Origin: Dankookia rubra
Lineage (GTDB): Bacteria; Pseudomonadota; Alphaproteobacteria; Acetobacterales; Acetobacteraceae
Assembly (NCBI RefSeq): GCF_004355005.1
Contig: NZ_SMSJ01000007.1
Location: forward strand, 101,716-165,715
DNA: 64,000 nucleotides
Direction of reading: 5' to 3'
In this document: positions 18,226 through 26,610 of the stretch, in pieces
Layout: the number at the start of each line of letters is the position of its first letter
Position numbering within the stretch: position 1 is the stretch's first letter
Notes under the pieces: model-generated
Told to the model about the DNA's origin: nothing
The model's database searches: none
What the model saw: the letters and a program-made list of their open reading frames with translations, nothing else
Translations under genes and position numbers: made by a program

Positions 18226-18974
18226 GGCGGCGCGCGCTGTTCGGCGCCCTGGCCGGCGCGCCGTTGCTGGCCCGACGGGCCAAGGCCCAGCCGGCCTGCC
18301 GCGGCACCGTCTACCTGACCATCGATACTGGCTGGTCGCGGGAAGCCGAGCAGATCGCCGGCATCCTGCGCCAGCGCGGGGTGCGGGCGACGCTTTTCGT
18401 GGCTGATGAGCCGACCTATCGCGGTGACCGGACATTGGATGACAGCTGGGGCCCCTTCTGGCGCGCCCGGGCAGCGGAGGGCCACGCCTTCGCCAGCCAT
18501 ACCTGGCGGCACTGGTATTTCCGTGGTGATCCGGCATCGGGCAAGGTCCGCTATGTCTCCAGCCAAAAGGCGGGGGAGGAGGTGCTGGACTATGCCGCGC
18601 TCTGCGCCGAGCTGCGGCGGCCGACGGACCGGCTGAAGCAGCTGGCACCCGCGGCGCAGGTGCTGCCGCTCTGGCGCGCGCCGGGCGGGATCACCACGCC
18701 GAATGCCATCGCGCTGGCCGGCGCCTGCGGCCTCCGGCACCAGAGCTGGACCGCCCACGGTTTCTGGGGCGACGAGTTGGACAGCACGAAGCATCCCAAT
18801 GCCGAGCTCGCCCGCCGTGCCATCGAGCGGACCCGAGACGGCGAGGTGGTGGTGCTGCACTGGGGCATCCGCAGCCGCCGCGAGCCCTTCGCCGGAGTGC
18901 TGGACGAGGTGATCGCGGGCCTCCAGGCGCGCGGCCTCTGCTTCGCCCCGTTGCCGGCCGAGGGACGCGCATGA
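18222..18974 (+). CDS. Polysaccharide deacetylase-like exported protein
   Basis: 250 residues with a Tat/Sec-like signal (MRRRALFGALAGAPLL). The NodB-fold metal motif region is YLTIDTGWS (Asp near 35), and ASHTWRH supplies the H-x3-H pair. The first motif reads TIDTGW rather than the usual TFDDG, so the second Asp of the typical motif is absent, which may change metal binding. Overlaps its neighbours by 4 bases on each side. Likely acts on a periplasmic or surface glycan; substrate unknown. Confidence 0.7.
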   Translation: MRRRALFGALAGAPLLARRAKAQPACRGTVYLTIDTGWSREAEQIAGILRQRGVRATLFVADEPTYRGDRTLDDSWGPFWRARAAEGHAFASHTWRHWYFRGDPASGKVRYVSSQKAGEEVLDYAALCAELRRPTDRLKQLAPAAQVLPLWRAPGGITTPNAIALAGACGLRHQSWTAHGFWGDELDSTKHPNAELARRAIERTRDGEVVVLHWGIRSRREPFAGVLDEVIAGLQARGLCFAPLPAEGRA

Positions 18975-19912
18975 GCACCATCGCCAGCCTCTATGCCGAA
19001 GCCACCGGCTGGATCTTCGAGCATGCGCTGCAGCCGCTGCTCTATGCGCTGGAACTGATGGACTGGGCCGAGGACGCCTATGCCTGGCTGGACTTCGCCC
19101 TGTTCGGGCTGTTCGGCATCGCGGTCGCCTGGGCGGTCTGCCGGCCGCTGGAAGCCTGGCGGCCGGTGGAGTCGGTCTCGCAGCACGGCGCGGTGCGGAC
19201 CGACATGCTTTACACCTTTCTCAACCGGCTTGGCGTCCTGCCACTGCTGGCCTTCGTCTTCCTGGCTTCTGTCCAGGCGGCCTGGGAAGGTTGGCTGACC
19301 GAGGCCGGGCTGCTGCCGCCGACCCTCGAGGAACTGGCGCCGCTGCTGCGCGATCATCCGGTCCTGGCCTTCGCCGCCTATGTCGTGGTCCTTGATTTCG
19401 GTGAGTATTGGCGGCATCGGGCGCAGCACGCCTTCCGTTGGTGGTGGGCGCTGCATGCGATCCACCACGCACAGCGGCAGATGACCTTCTGGACCGACGA
19501 CCGCAACCATGTGCTGGACGACATCATCGCTGCGGTCTGGTTCGGCGGCATCGCCCTGCTGATCGGCGTACCGCCAGGGCAGTTCCCGGCCGTCGTGCTG
19601 ATCCTGCGCTTGGCCGAGAGCCTGTCGCATGCGAATGTCCGACTGGATTACGGTCGGCTGGGGGAGCGGCTGCTGGTATCCCCGCGCTTCCACCGGCTGC
19701 ACCACGCACCGCTTTCGGCCGGGGCGCATGGGCGGAACTACGCCGTGCTGCTGCCGATCTGGGACTGGATCTTCGGCACCGGGGATTTCCGCCGCGGCGT
19801 CTTCCCGCCGACCGGGGCGCCGGAGGAGCCGGAAGCGCTGGCGAGCGGCGGCTGGTTGCGGCAGCAGGCGATCGGGTTGCGTCGGATGGTGGGGGCGATC
19901 GGCGGCCGGTAG
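18971..19912 (+). CDS. Sterol desaturase/fatty acid hydroxylase superfamily protein
   Basis: 313 residues, several membrane helices. The di-iron histidine clusters are HRAQH, HAIHH and HRLHH, with a further His in NHVLDD. Family members hydroxylate or desaturate lipids at the inner membrane. ATGA overlap with the deacetylase. In this operon the substrate might be a membrane lipid or hopanoid-type molecule, but that is inference. Confidence 0.85.
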   Translation: MSTIASLYAEATGWIFEHALQPLLYALELMDWAEDAYAWLDFALFGLFGIAVAWAVCRPLEAWRPVESVSQHGAVRTDMLYTFLNRLGVLPLLAFVFLASVQAAWEGWLTEAGLLPPTLEELAPLLRDHPVLAFAAYVVVLDFGEYWRHRAQHAFRWWWALHAIHHAQRQMTFWTDDRNHVLDDIIAAVWFGGIALLIGVPPGQFPAVVLILRLAESLSHANVRLDYGRLGERLLVSPRFHRLHHAPLSAGAHGRNYAVLLPIWDWIFGTGDFRRGVFPPTGAPEEPEALASGGWLRQQAIGLRRMVGAIGGR

Positions 19913-19946
19913 GGTCGCGGGCAGCATTGGCTGAAAGAGCCTCCGC

Positions 19947-20297
19947 ATGAAGGCGCTCGGCACCCTGGTCCTGCTGGCGACGGTGGCCCTCGGCGTCCTG
20001 GTCGGCTTCCATTACCTCGCCCGCCAGCGGCGGCCCTGGCTCGTGACCCTTCACCTCGCTTGCGGCGCTGCCGGTGCCTGGCTGTTCTTCCTGTTGCTGC
20101 ATGCCCCACCCGAGGGACGCAACCCGCCGTCGGGCATGGCCGCAGGCATCCTGCTCGGCGCCGCCCTGCTGGGCGGGCTGCTGCCGCGCCTGATCGCCCG
20201 TCGCGCTCGCAAGGCCGCCGAACCGCTTCTCGTCGTGCATGTCTTCACCGGCTTGGCGGGCTTCCTGGTGTTCCTGTCCTGGGCCTCACGCCTCTAG
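19947..20297 (+). CDS. Small integral membrane protein of unknown function
   Basis: 116 residues with four hydrophobic segments (about 4-24, 33-52, 64-82, 92-113) separated by short basic loops. Starts 34 bases after the desaturase and ends in a 144-base intergenic region. I recognise no family. Same strand and spacing suggest it belongs to the propeller/deacetylase/desaturase operon. Confidence 0.6.
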   Translation: MKALGTLVLLATVALGVLVGFHYLARQRRPWLVTLHLACGAAGAWLFFLLLHAPPEGRNPPSGMAAGILLGAALLGGLLPRLIARRARKAAEPLLVVHVFTGLAGFLVFLSWASRL

Positions 20298-20359
20298 CCC
20301 GCGATCATCCTGGGTTGAAATATCCAGGGTGGAAATCGCTAACTTAAAAAAGGTTAGAT

Positions 20360-20392
20360 AGATGTTGTTCTGACGCGGTCAGCACAACATCT
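20360..20392. promoter_or_regulatory. Long inverted repeat upstream of the histidine kinase gene
   Basis: AGATGTTGT (20360-20368) pairs perfectly with ACAACATCT (20384-20392), and inside it CTGAC pairs with GTCAG around a GCG loop, with one mismatch between the two stems. It lies 50-82 bases before the TTG start of the sensor kinase and after the stop of the small membrane protein. It could be an operator or a terminator; the AT-rich stretch just before it (CTTAAAAAAGG) differs from surrounding GC-rich DNA. Confidence 0.45.
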
Positions 20393-20441
20393 GTCTGACG
20401 CCGAGCCGCGTCGCCGCAACTTTCTCGCCCCCTCTGGCATC

Positions 20442-21599
20442 TTGTCGACGGCCGCGGCGTTGCGCGCGGCGGTGACCGCATCGGCACGCCATACCGGCTG
20501 CGGTGCTGCCCGGGTGAAGGATGCCGACCTGACAGACGATTCTGCCCAACTGCCGGCTTCGCTTCAGGCCTGGCCCATCCTGCTGCGGGCGGCGCTGGGG
20601 ATCGCGCTTGCGCTCTCCGTCGGTGCCGTCGCGGCGGCAGTCCCGGCCCTTGGCGCGGCGGAGCTGCAGGCCATGCTGCTCGGCGCCGTCGCCTTGGCGG
20701 CGCTCGGACTGGGACTTGGCGCCGCTCTTGCCGCGGCGGCGGCCGGCTTCGTCTGGCTGCTCTGGCCCGCCGCCGCGGACGGCACCCTCGGCACGGACAC
20801 GCTGCTGCGGGCGCTGCTCTGGTTCGCCTTAGCCAAGGGCATCGCCGCCGCCATCGCCCTGCCGCGCGGCGACCTCGTCCGCCTGGCCTCGCGGTTGCGC
20901 GGGACGGAGGTGGTGGCTCGGGAACGGGCCCTGCTGCTCGAAGAAATGTCCCATCGAATCCGCAACGACATGCAGCGCCTGGTCGGCCTGCTGCAGGCGG
21001 AGGCGGGCAACAATCCGGTCGCCTCTGGCGCGCTGCTGCAGGCGGCCGGGCGTATCCAGGTACTCGGCCGGGTGCACCGTCGCCTGGCTACGCGCGCCGG
21101 CAGCGATGCCGTCGACAGCCAGGCCTTTCTGGAAGGCCTGGTGGACGACCTTCGCGCCGCCCTGCTGCCCGATAGCGGGATCGGTTTAACTGTCAGCGCC
21201 GAGCCGCATGCGCTGCCGGTGGCAATGGCCGGTGATCTGGGGCTGGTGGTGAATGAGCTCGTCACCAACGCGCTGAAATACGCCTTCCCCCGGGGCAAGG
21301 GCGGTGTCGTCCGGGTCTGCTTCGGGCGAGAGGAGAAGACCTATCGCCTTGCCGTTTCCGACACCGGCGTGGGGCTTGGCCAGGTCGGGCTGGCCGCAGT
21401 CGAAGGTGGCAGCGGCATGCGGCTGGTGCGAGCCCTTGCCGCCCAACTTGGCGGACGGGTCGAGCTGCGCGGGGGCGAGGTCGGCGGGACGCTCTGCCTG
21501 CTCCGTTTCCCGGTTGCCGGGCCGGGACGGTCGATGCCGCTTGCGGAGGCGCCGGCGGAGGCGCCCCCGCCACCGGAGCGGCGTTCCGCGACGTCCTAG
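20442..21599 (+). CDS. HWE/HisKA_2-type sensor histidine kinase with membrane anchor
   Basis: 385 residues from a TTG start; a GTG at 20514 is an alternative that leaves the domains intact. Residues 45-140 hold about four membrane helices without a recognisable sensor domain. The phospho-acceptor box is LLEEMSHRIRNDMQRLVGLL (H171), of the HisKA_2 type. The ATPase domain has an N-box in NELVTNALKYAF and the G-box DTGVGLG. Kinases of this class often feed the alphaproteobacterial general stress response, but no phyR/ecfG genes are here. A single-domain receiver at 35785 is a possible, unproven partner. Confidence 0.82.
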   Translation: MSTAAALRAAVTASARHTGCGAARVKDADLTDDSAQLPASLQAWPILLRAALGIALALSVGAVAAAVPALGAAELQAMLLGAVALAALGLGLGAALAAAAAGFVWLLWPAAADGTLGTDTLLRALLWFALAKGIAAAIALPRGDLVRLASRLRGTEVVARERALLLEEMSHRIRNDMQRLVGLLQAEAGNNPVASGALLQAAGRIQVLGRVHRRLATRAGSDAVDSQAFLEGLVDDLRAALLPDSGIGLTVSAEPHALPVAMAGDLGLVVNELVTNALKYAFPRGKGGVVRVCFGREEKTYRLAVSDTGVGLGQVGLAAVEGGSGMRLVRALAAQLGGRVELRGGEVGGTLCLLRFPVAGPGRSMPLAEAPAEAPPPPERRSATS

Positions 21600-21683
21600 G
21601 AAGAAGGCGCCGAGAGCGCTATTCCCGGCGCTGCCGAACCATTTCCCCGGGTACATGCGCTGACCAGTTCGCCCCCTTTCGAT

Positions 21684-22844
21684 GTGATTGTCCTCGGCGC
21701 CGGCGCGGCGGGGCTGTTCGCCGCCATTGCCGCCGGCCAGCGTGGCCGCCGCGTGCTGCTGCTCGACCATGCCGGGGAAGCGGGAAAGAAGATCCTCATC
21801 TCCGGCGGCGGGCGCTGTAACTTCACCAATAGCGATTGTCGGCCCGACCGCTTCCTGTCGACCAATCCGCATTTCGCCAAGTCGGCCCTGGCCCGCTATA
21901 CCCAGCACGACTTTGTCGCCCTGGTTCGCAAGCATCGCATTGCATTTCATGAGAAGACGCTGGGCCAGCTGTTCTGCGACGGCTCCGCCCGGCAGATCGT
22001 GGCGATGCTGCTGGCCGAGGCCACCGCGGCGCATGTCGATCTCCGCCTGTCGCACCGCGTCACCGGGGTGTCCCGGTCGGAGCGATTCCGGGTCGAGACG
22101 GACAGAGGCGCCTTCGAGGCACCGGCGCTGGTCCTCGCGACTGGCGGCCTGTCCATCCCGAAGATGGGCGCGACCGGCCTTGCGCATGACCTCGCCCGCC
22201 GCTTCGGTTTGGCCGTGGTGCCGCCGCGCCCGGGCTTGGTGCCGCTGACCTTTGAGGGCGCGCTGCTTGACCTGATGCGGCCGCTTTCCGGCGTTGCGCT
22301 CGATAGCGTCGTCCGCTGCGGCAAGTCGGCGTTCCGCGAGGCAATGCTCTTCACCCATCGCGGCCTGTCCGGGCCGGCCATCCTGCAGGCCAGTTCCTAT
22401 TGGAAGGCCGGGGAGCCGCTGTTGCTCGACCTACTGCCCGGGCGGGACCCCGCAACCTTGCTGCGGGCGGCGCGCCAGGCCCGGCCGCGGGCGGAGCCGC
22501 GCACCATCCTCGGCGAATGGCTGCCGCAGCGCCTGGCTCAAGCGCTGGCGGGGATGCACCTGCCCGGGCAGCGGATGGCCGATCTGCCGGATCGCGCCAT
22601 CCAGGCCGCCGCTACCCAGGTCAAGGCCTGGCGGCTGCTGCCGGGGGGAACGGAGGGCTATGCCAAGGCCGAGGTGACGCTGGGCGGGGTAGATACCGCC
22701 GCGCTGTCCTCCCGCGACTGCCAGGCCAAGGCAGTGCCAGCCCTCTTCGTGATTGGGGAAGCAGTGGACGTCACCGGCTGGCTCGGCGGCTACAACTTCC
22801 AATGGGCCTGGAGCAGCGGCTGGGTGGCCGGGCAGGCGGTGTAG
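21684..22844 (+). CDS. NAD(P)/FAD-dependent oxidoreductase, BaiN/HI0933 family
   Basis: 386 residues. N-terminal FAD motif VLGAGAAGLFAAIAAGQRG, the family signature SGGGRCNFTN near residue 40, and the C-terminal GYNFQWAWSSGWVAG. Members reduce C=C bonds in bile-acid chemistry in gut bacteria, but most have no known substrate. The GTG at 21684 leaves only three residues before the FAD strand; an in-frame CTG at 21660 would give a more usual N-terminus, so the start is uncertain. It converges with chrA, four bases apart. Confidence 0.85.
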   Translation: MIVLGAGAAGLFAAIAAGQRGRRVLLLDHAGEAGKKILISGGGRCNFTNSDCRPDRFLSTNPHFAKSALARYTQHDFVALVRKHRIAFHEKTLGQLFCDGSARQIVAMLLAEATAAHVDLRLSHRVTGVSRSERFRVETDRGAFEAPALVLATGGLSIPKMGATGLAHDLARRFGLAVVPPRPGLVPLTFEGALLDLMRPLSGVALDSVVRCGKSAFREAMLFTHRGLSGPAILQASSYWKAGEPLLLDLLPGRDPATLLRAARQARPRAEPRTILGEWLPQRLAQALAGMHLPGQRMADLPDRAIQAAATQVKAWRLLPGGTEGYAKAEVTLGGVDTAALSSRDCQAKAVPALFVIGEAVDVTGWLGGYNFQWAWSSGWVAGQAV

Positions 22845-22848
22845 TCGA

Positions 22849-24186
22849 TTACCCGAGAAGCCAGCCGAACGCCGTCCGCAACACCAGCCCCGCCAGTGCG
22901 GCGATGCCCAGCGTCTTGACCACGTCCATCCTCATTCGAAACAAGCAGACCGCCGCCAGCATGGCCAGCAGCACTGCCACGGGGTCGATGCTGGCCAGGA
23001 TCGGTACTTCCAGCCTCGCCGGGCCGATCGGCACTTCCCACATCGCGCCGAACAGCACGCGCAGGCCGAACCAGACCGCCAGGTTGGCGATGACGCCGAC
23101 GACGGCCGCGGTCACACCCGCCAGCGCACCCTTCAGCCGCGCCGCATCGTGCAGCCGCTCGACATAGGGGGCACCGAGGAAGATCCAGGCGAAACACGGC
23201 GCGAAGGTGACCCAGAGGGTCAGCAGTGCCCCCAGTACCCCGCCCCAGAAGCCACCCTGCGCATGGCCCGCCAGGTAGCCGACGAATTGCAGCACCAGGA
23301 TCAGCGGACCCGGCGTCGTCTCCGCCAGCCCCAGCCCGGCCAGCATCTGCCCGGCTGAGAGCCAGCGGTAATGCTCGACCGCTTCCTGCGCCACATAGGC
23401 CAGCACCGCATAGGCGCCGCCGAAGGTAACGACCGCCATCTTAGAGAAGAACCAGGCGACGTCTCCCCAAACCGGTGTGCCGATGAGCAGCATGACCGGC
23501 CAGACCCAGAGTACCAGCGCTAGCAGCCCGGCCCGCCGTGCCGCACCGGTCAGGCGGGCGATGCGGCCGGGCTCCGCCGCCAGCAACGCATCCAGCAGCG
23601 CAGGCGGACCGTCCTTGGCCGTGCCATGGCCGCCGCCGAAGAATGCCGCGGGGGCGAGATAGCCCGCCAGCCCCGCCGCCAGTACCACCGCGGGGAAGGG
23701 CAGGTTGAGCAGGAACAGCGTGGCGAAAGCGAGGAAGGCGACCACCCAGGGCACCCGGCCCTTCAAGGCGCGTTTCGCCACCCGCAGCAGCGCTTCCACC
23801 ACCAGCACCAGCACGGCGCATTTCAGCCCATAGAACAGCCCGGCGATGAGCGGCACCTCGCCGAAGGCCACATAGATGGCCGAGAGCGCTAACATGACCG
23901 CGGCGCCGGGCAGGACGAAGAGCAACCCGGCTGCGACCCCGCCCTTCACCCCATGCAGAAGCCAGCCGAGATAGGTGGCGAGTTGCGTCGCCTCCGGTCC
24001 CGGCAGCAGGGTGCAGAAGTTCAGCGCGTGCAGGAACCGGGCGTCGGAGACCCAGCGGCGCTCGTCCACCACCTCTCGGTGCATCAGCGCGATCTGCCCG
24101 GCCGGGCCGCCGAAGGACAGGCAGCCGATGCGGAACCAGACGCGGAGTGCCTCGGCGAAGCTCGGGAAACCAGCTGTGCCGCTCAC
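22849..24186 (-). CDS. chrA: Chromate efflux transporter
   Basis: 445 residues, long-chain CHR family, two homologous halves of membrane helices. The first half has FGGPAGQIALMHREVV and LLPGPEATQLATYLGW; the second has FGGAYAVLAYV and TPGPLILVLQFVGY. It exports chromate driven by proton motive force. GTG start (24186) overlaps the TGA of the preceding gene. Unlike the two frameshifted genes upstream in the same operon (chrB and DUF1259), this reading frame is complete. Confidence 0.93.
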   Translation of the reverse strand: MSGTAGFPSFAEALRVWFRIGCLSFGGPAGQIALMHREVVDERRWVSDARFLHALNFCTLLPGPEATQLATYLGWLLHGVKGGVAAGLLFVLPGAAVMLALSAIYVAFGEVPLIAGLFYGLKCAVLVLVVEALLRVAKRALKGRVPWVVAFLAFATLFLLNLPFPAVVLAAGLAGYLAPAAFFGGGHGTAKDGPPALLDALLAAEPGRIARLTGAARRAGLLALVLWVWPVMLLIGTPVWGDVAWFFSKMAVVTFGGAYAVLAYVAQEAVEHYRWLSAGQMLAGLGLAETTPGPLILVLQFVGYLAGHAQGGFWGGVLGALLTLWVTFAPCFAWIFLGAPYVERLHDAARLKGALAGVTAAVVGVIANLAVWFGLRVLFGAMWEVPIGPARLEVPILASIDPVAVLLAMLAAVCLFRMRMDVVKTLGIAALAGLVLRTAFGWLLG

Positions 24187-24764
24187 CGCAGCACCTCGAT
24201 GCGCGGCGGCTCGCAGATCGTCTGGCTGTCGGCGATCGACCGAAGCGCGGCGCGTCCGGCGCCGGCGATACGGCTGTTGCGCGCCCGGAAGAGCAACTCC
24301 TCGTCCGGCCAGGCCATGAAGCGGTCCCCTTCGGGTCGAAGCCGCAGGGTATGCCATGTGCCCGCGGCGATGGGCAGCCTGTCGCGTCCCGCGAGTTCGA
24401 TGCGCCGCCCGCCGGAGACGGGATAGAGCCGGATATAGTCCTTCGCCGCAGTGACCCGCGAGACGTAGGAAGTGTTCGCGTCCTGAACCCACACGGCGAT
24501 GCCGCCGGCCGGGTCCATGCAGCCATCCACCGGGCGGAAGCGCAGCGTCACGTCGGCATCCCGCGCGACCGGCGCGAGGTGGATGCAGGGCGGGGAGCGG
24601 TCGGCGATCCTCAGGGGCGTCGCTTCGGTCATGACGCCGGCGACGCTGTCCCAGTGCGAGGGCGGCTGGCCGCCCGCAATGACCGCGGGCGCGCGTTGCG
24701 CCCGGGCGAGGCCTGGCAGCGCCAGCAGCGGGGTGGCGAGGCCGGCTGCAGGCGCCCTAGTCAC
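24183..24764 (-). CDS. Exported protein of the chromate operon, DUF1080/LamG-like
   Basis: 193 residues with a signal peptide (MTRAPAAGLATPLLALPGLARA). The body reads like a concanavalin-type jelly roll as in DUF1080-like proteins: VTLRFRPVDGCMDPAGGIAVW and GTWHTLRLRPEGDRFMAW. No catalytic residue is evident. It starts with GTG inside the end of the DUF1259 gene and its stop overlaps the chrA start, so it is translationally coupled within the chromate operon. Its role in resistance is unknown. Confidence 0.65.
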   Translation of the reverse strand: MTRAPAAGLATPLLALPGLARAQRAPAVIAGGQPPSHWDSVAGVMTEATPLRIADRSPPCIHLAPVARDADVTLRFRPVDGCMDPAGGIAVWVQDANTSYVSRVTAAKDYIRLYPVSGGRRIELAGRDRLPIAAGTWHTLRLRPEGDRFMAWPDEELLFRARNSRIAGAGRAALRSIADSQTICEPPRIEVLR

Positions 24765-25626
24765 GCTTCACCGAGGTCCGGTCGAGCGCGGCGCACAAGC
24801 CGGCGGCGACCGCCTCGGCCGCACGACTGCCCAGAAATGCATGTAGAATAGGCGGGGCTCCTCTCGCAGCGTGTGGTTGTGCAGCGCGGTGACCTCGATC
24901 CCGTGCTCGATCAGCGCGCGCTGCACTGGCTCGACCTCCTCGGCCAGCAGCACCAGATCGCTGGCGGCGGCGACGCGCCTGGCCTTCAGCGGCTCGACAT
25001 TGGTCGTCCTGCCGGTGCCTAGGTTGGCCGCGGTCGGCATCCCTGCTTCATGATGCGCTCCGGCCGCGGCAGCACCGCCTGCCAGGCGCCGTCATTCACC
25101 TTGCCGGCGGTGCCGATGATGCGATCGAGCGGCGCGGTGTTGACATCGGGCGCCGCCGCGGCCGGGACCGACGGGCCGACCGGGGTGGCGCTCGCCTCCA
25201 GCGCCGTCCGCAGCGCGCGGGCCAGCGCCACCGCGTCGCCATGGCCGTGCACATGCATGTACATCGTCGCCGGTGTGCCGCGCAGCCGGTGGTTGTGCAG
25301 CGCCGTCGCCGTGAGGCCGCCGGCATGTAGCCGCCGCAGCACCGGGTTCACCTCCGGCTGGGTGAGCACCAAGTCGCCAATTACCTTGGTGATGCCGCCA
25401 TGCTCGGCGAAGGCCGGCCAGTTGCCGAGGCCGAGGACCGGCCGCACCGCGATGCCGTCGACCTGTACGCGAGGTCGCTGCGCGGAAAGCCGAAGCGGCG
25501 TACGCAATCGGGCTGCACAATGGCGGGGCGGCCGAGCGCCGCCTCAACCCCCTTCAAGTCGGTTTCGGCCGTGGCGGATGCGAGGGGCGCGGGCGCTGCC
25601 AAGAACGCGAATGCTGCCTCGCGCAT
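24757..25626 (-). pseudogene. DUF1259 (LpqO-type) gene of the chromate operon, broken by three frameshifts
   Basis: Protein similarity to DUF1259 continues through three frames. The N-terminus (signal-like MREAAFAFLAAPAPL, then VVQPDC-type IVQPDCVRRFGFPR) runs to about 25455. The middle (VDGIAVRPVLGLGNW, TALHNHRLRGTPATMYMH, RPERIMKQG) runs to about 25035. The third part (IEVTALHNHTLREEPRLFYM, HFWA) runs to about 24830, and a last piece (AAGLCAALDRTSVKRD) ends at TAG 24757. Intact family members have two such TALH-H halves. Three lesions in 870 bases point to real decay or a poorly read stretch. Family function is unknown but often linked with chromate operons. Confidence 0.75.
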
Positions 25627-25641
25627 GTCAGTCGTCCGCCT

Positions 25642-26456
25642 TTAGCTGCGGGTGGGCGTCGGCCAGTTATGCGTCTCCTCCGCCCCGTCGCGGCACCAGC
25701 GGAAGAAAGCGTCGTACAGCCCCATCGCGGCGTCGAGCTGCGCCAGGTCGTCGCGGTACATTCGCGACAGGCCGAGCGAGGGCGCCAGCAGCCCGGCCGC
25801 CTGCGGCGCGAGGTCGAGCCGCCCGGTGTCGGCGGCGCGTATGATCAGCGCCAGCCGCTGCAGCGGCTCCGTCGCCCCCCCCATTCCTGCAGCATGATGT
25901 CGAAGGTGCAGAGTGGGCCGCGATGGCTCCAGGCCACACCCTCAACGTCAAAGGGTGTGGCGCTGAAGCGATCGCCAACCGTGGACACCTCGGACGGCGC
26001 CACGAACAGGAAGACGGCAACGGGATCGACGAAGCGGCGGACCAGCCAGGGGCGGGCGATGCGGTCGATCTTCGGCCGCGCCCGAGTCACCCAGACGGTG
26101 CGCCCAAGCCGGTCGTGGGGCGGGCCGCGGTGCGCCCGCAGCAGCGGCAGGCCGGCAGCCGTCCAGGCCTGGAAGCCGCCCTCCGACACCTCGGCGCGCG
26201 CTCCTACGTGCCGAAGCCAGGCGGCGGTGCCCTGGCTGAGCTTCATGCCGCCCTGGCAGAGGACGACGACGTGGCGGCAGACATAGTCTGAGGCCCAATC
26301 GGCAAGATCAGCATGGTTGTGGAGGGGGTTGGCCGGCAAGAGTCGTGGATCGGCGGCACGATCCTTGGCCAAGCGGACGTCGAGAATAGGCGGTGCGTCC
26401 AACGTGCCGATCAGGCGGGCAAGTTGTGGAATTGCAATACCATCTGGCGCAGGCAT
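25642..26456 (-). pseudogene. chrB: Rhodanese-ChrB fusion, frameshifted in a G8 tract
   Basis: From ATG 26456 (GGAG upstream) the first 110 residues form a rhodanese-like domain with Cys67 in VVLCQGGMKLS. A ChrB C-terminal domain follows (RTVWVTRARPKIDRIARPW, ...VFLFVAPSEV). The frame is lost at a run of eight G (25874-25881): adding one G joins ...LQEWGG to ATEPLQRLALIIRAADTGRL and the normal end at TAA 25642. Corrected length is about 271 residues. ChrB is a chromate-responsive regulator or accessory protein. It is the first gene of the chrB-DUF1259-exported protein-chrA operon; RidA-like overlap spacing to the next gene is 15 bases. Confidence 0.8.
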
Positions 26457-26566
26457 GGCGTCCACTCCAAGTGATGGACGCGACACCTGGGCCGAAGTCT
26501 CACGGGGCGTTTGCGAGAGCCCATGTGACGATCTGCTAAGCCGGGAAAGCGGTGTCAAGCGAAGCA

Positions 26567-26591
26567 CCGCGGCGGAACAGGTCCGCCGCGG
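26567..26591 (-). terminator. Hairpin after the manganese catalase gene
   Basis: Perfect 10-base inverted repeat CCGCGGCGGA / TCCGCCGCGG with a 5-base loop, 20 bases past the catalase stop in the direction of transcription. It lacks a T-run but is the most stable structure in the region. It separates the catalase from the downstream chromate operon. Confidence 0.55.
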
Positions 26592-26610
26592 CGCGCTTCG
26601 GTCAACCGCG

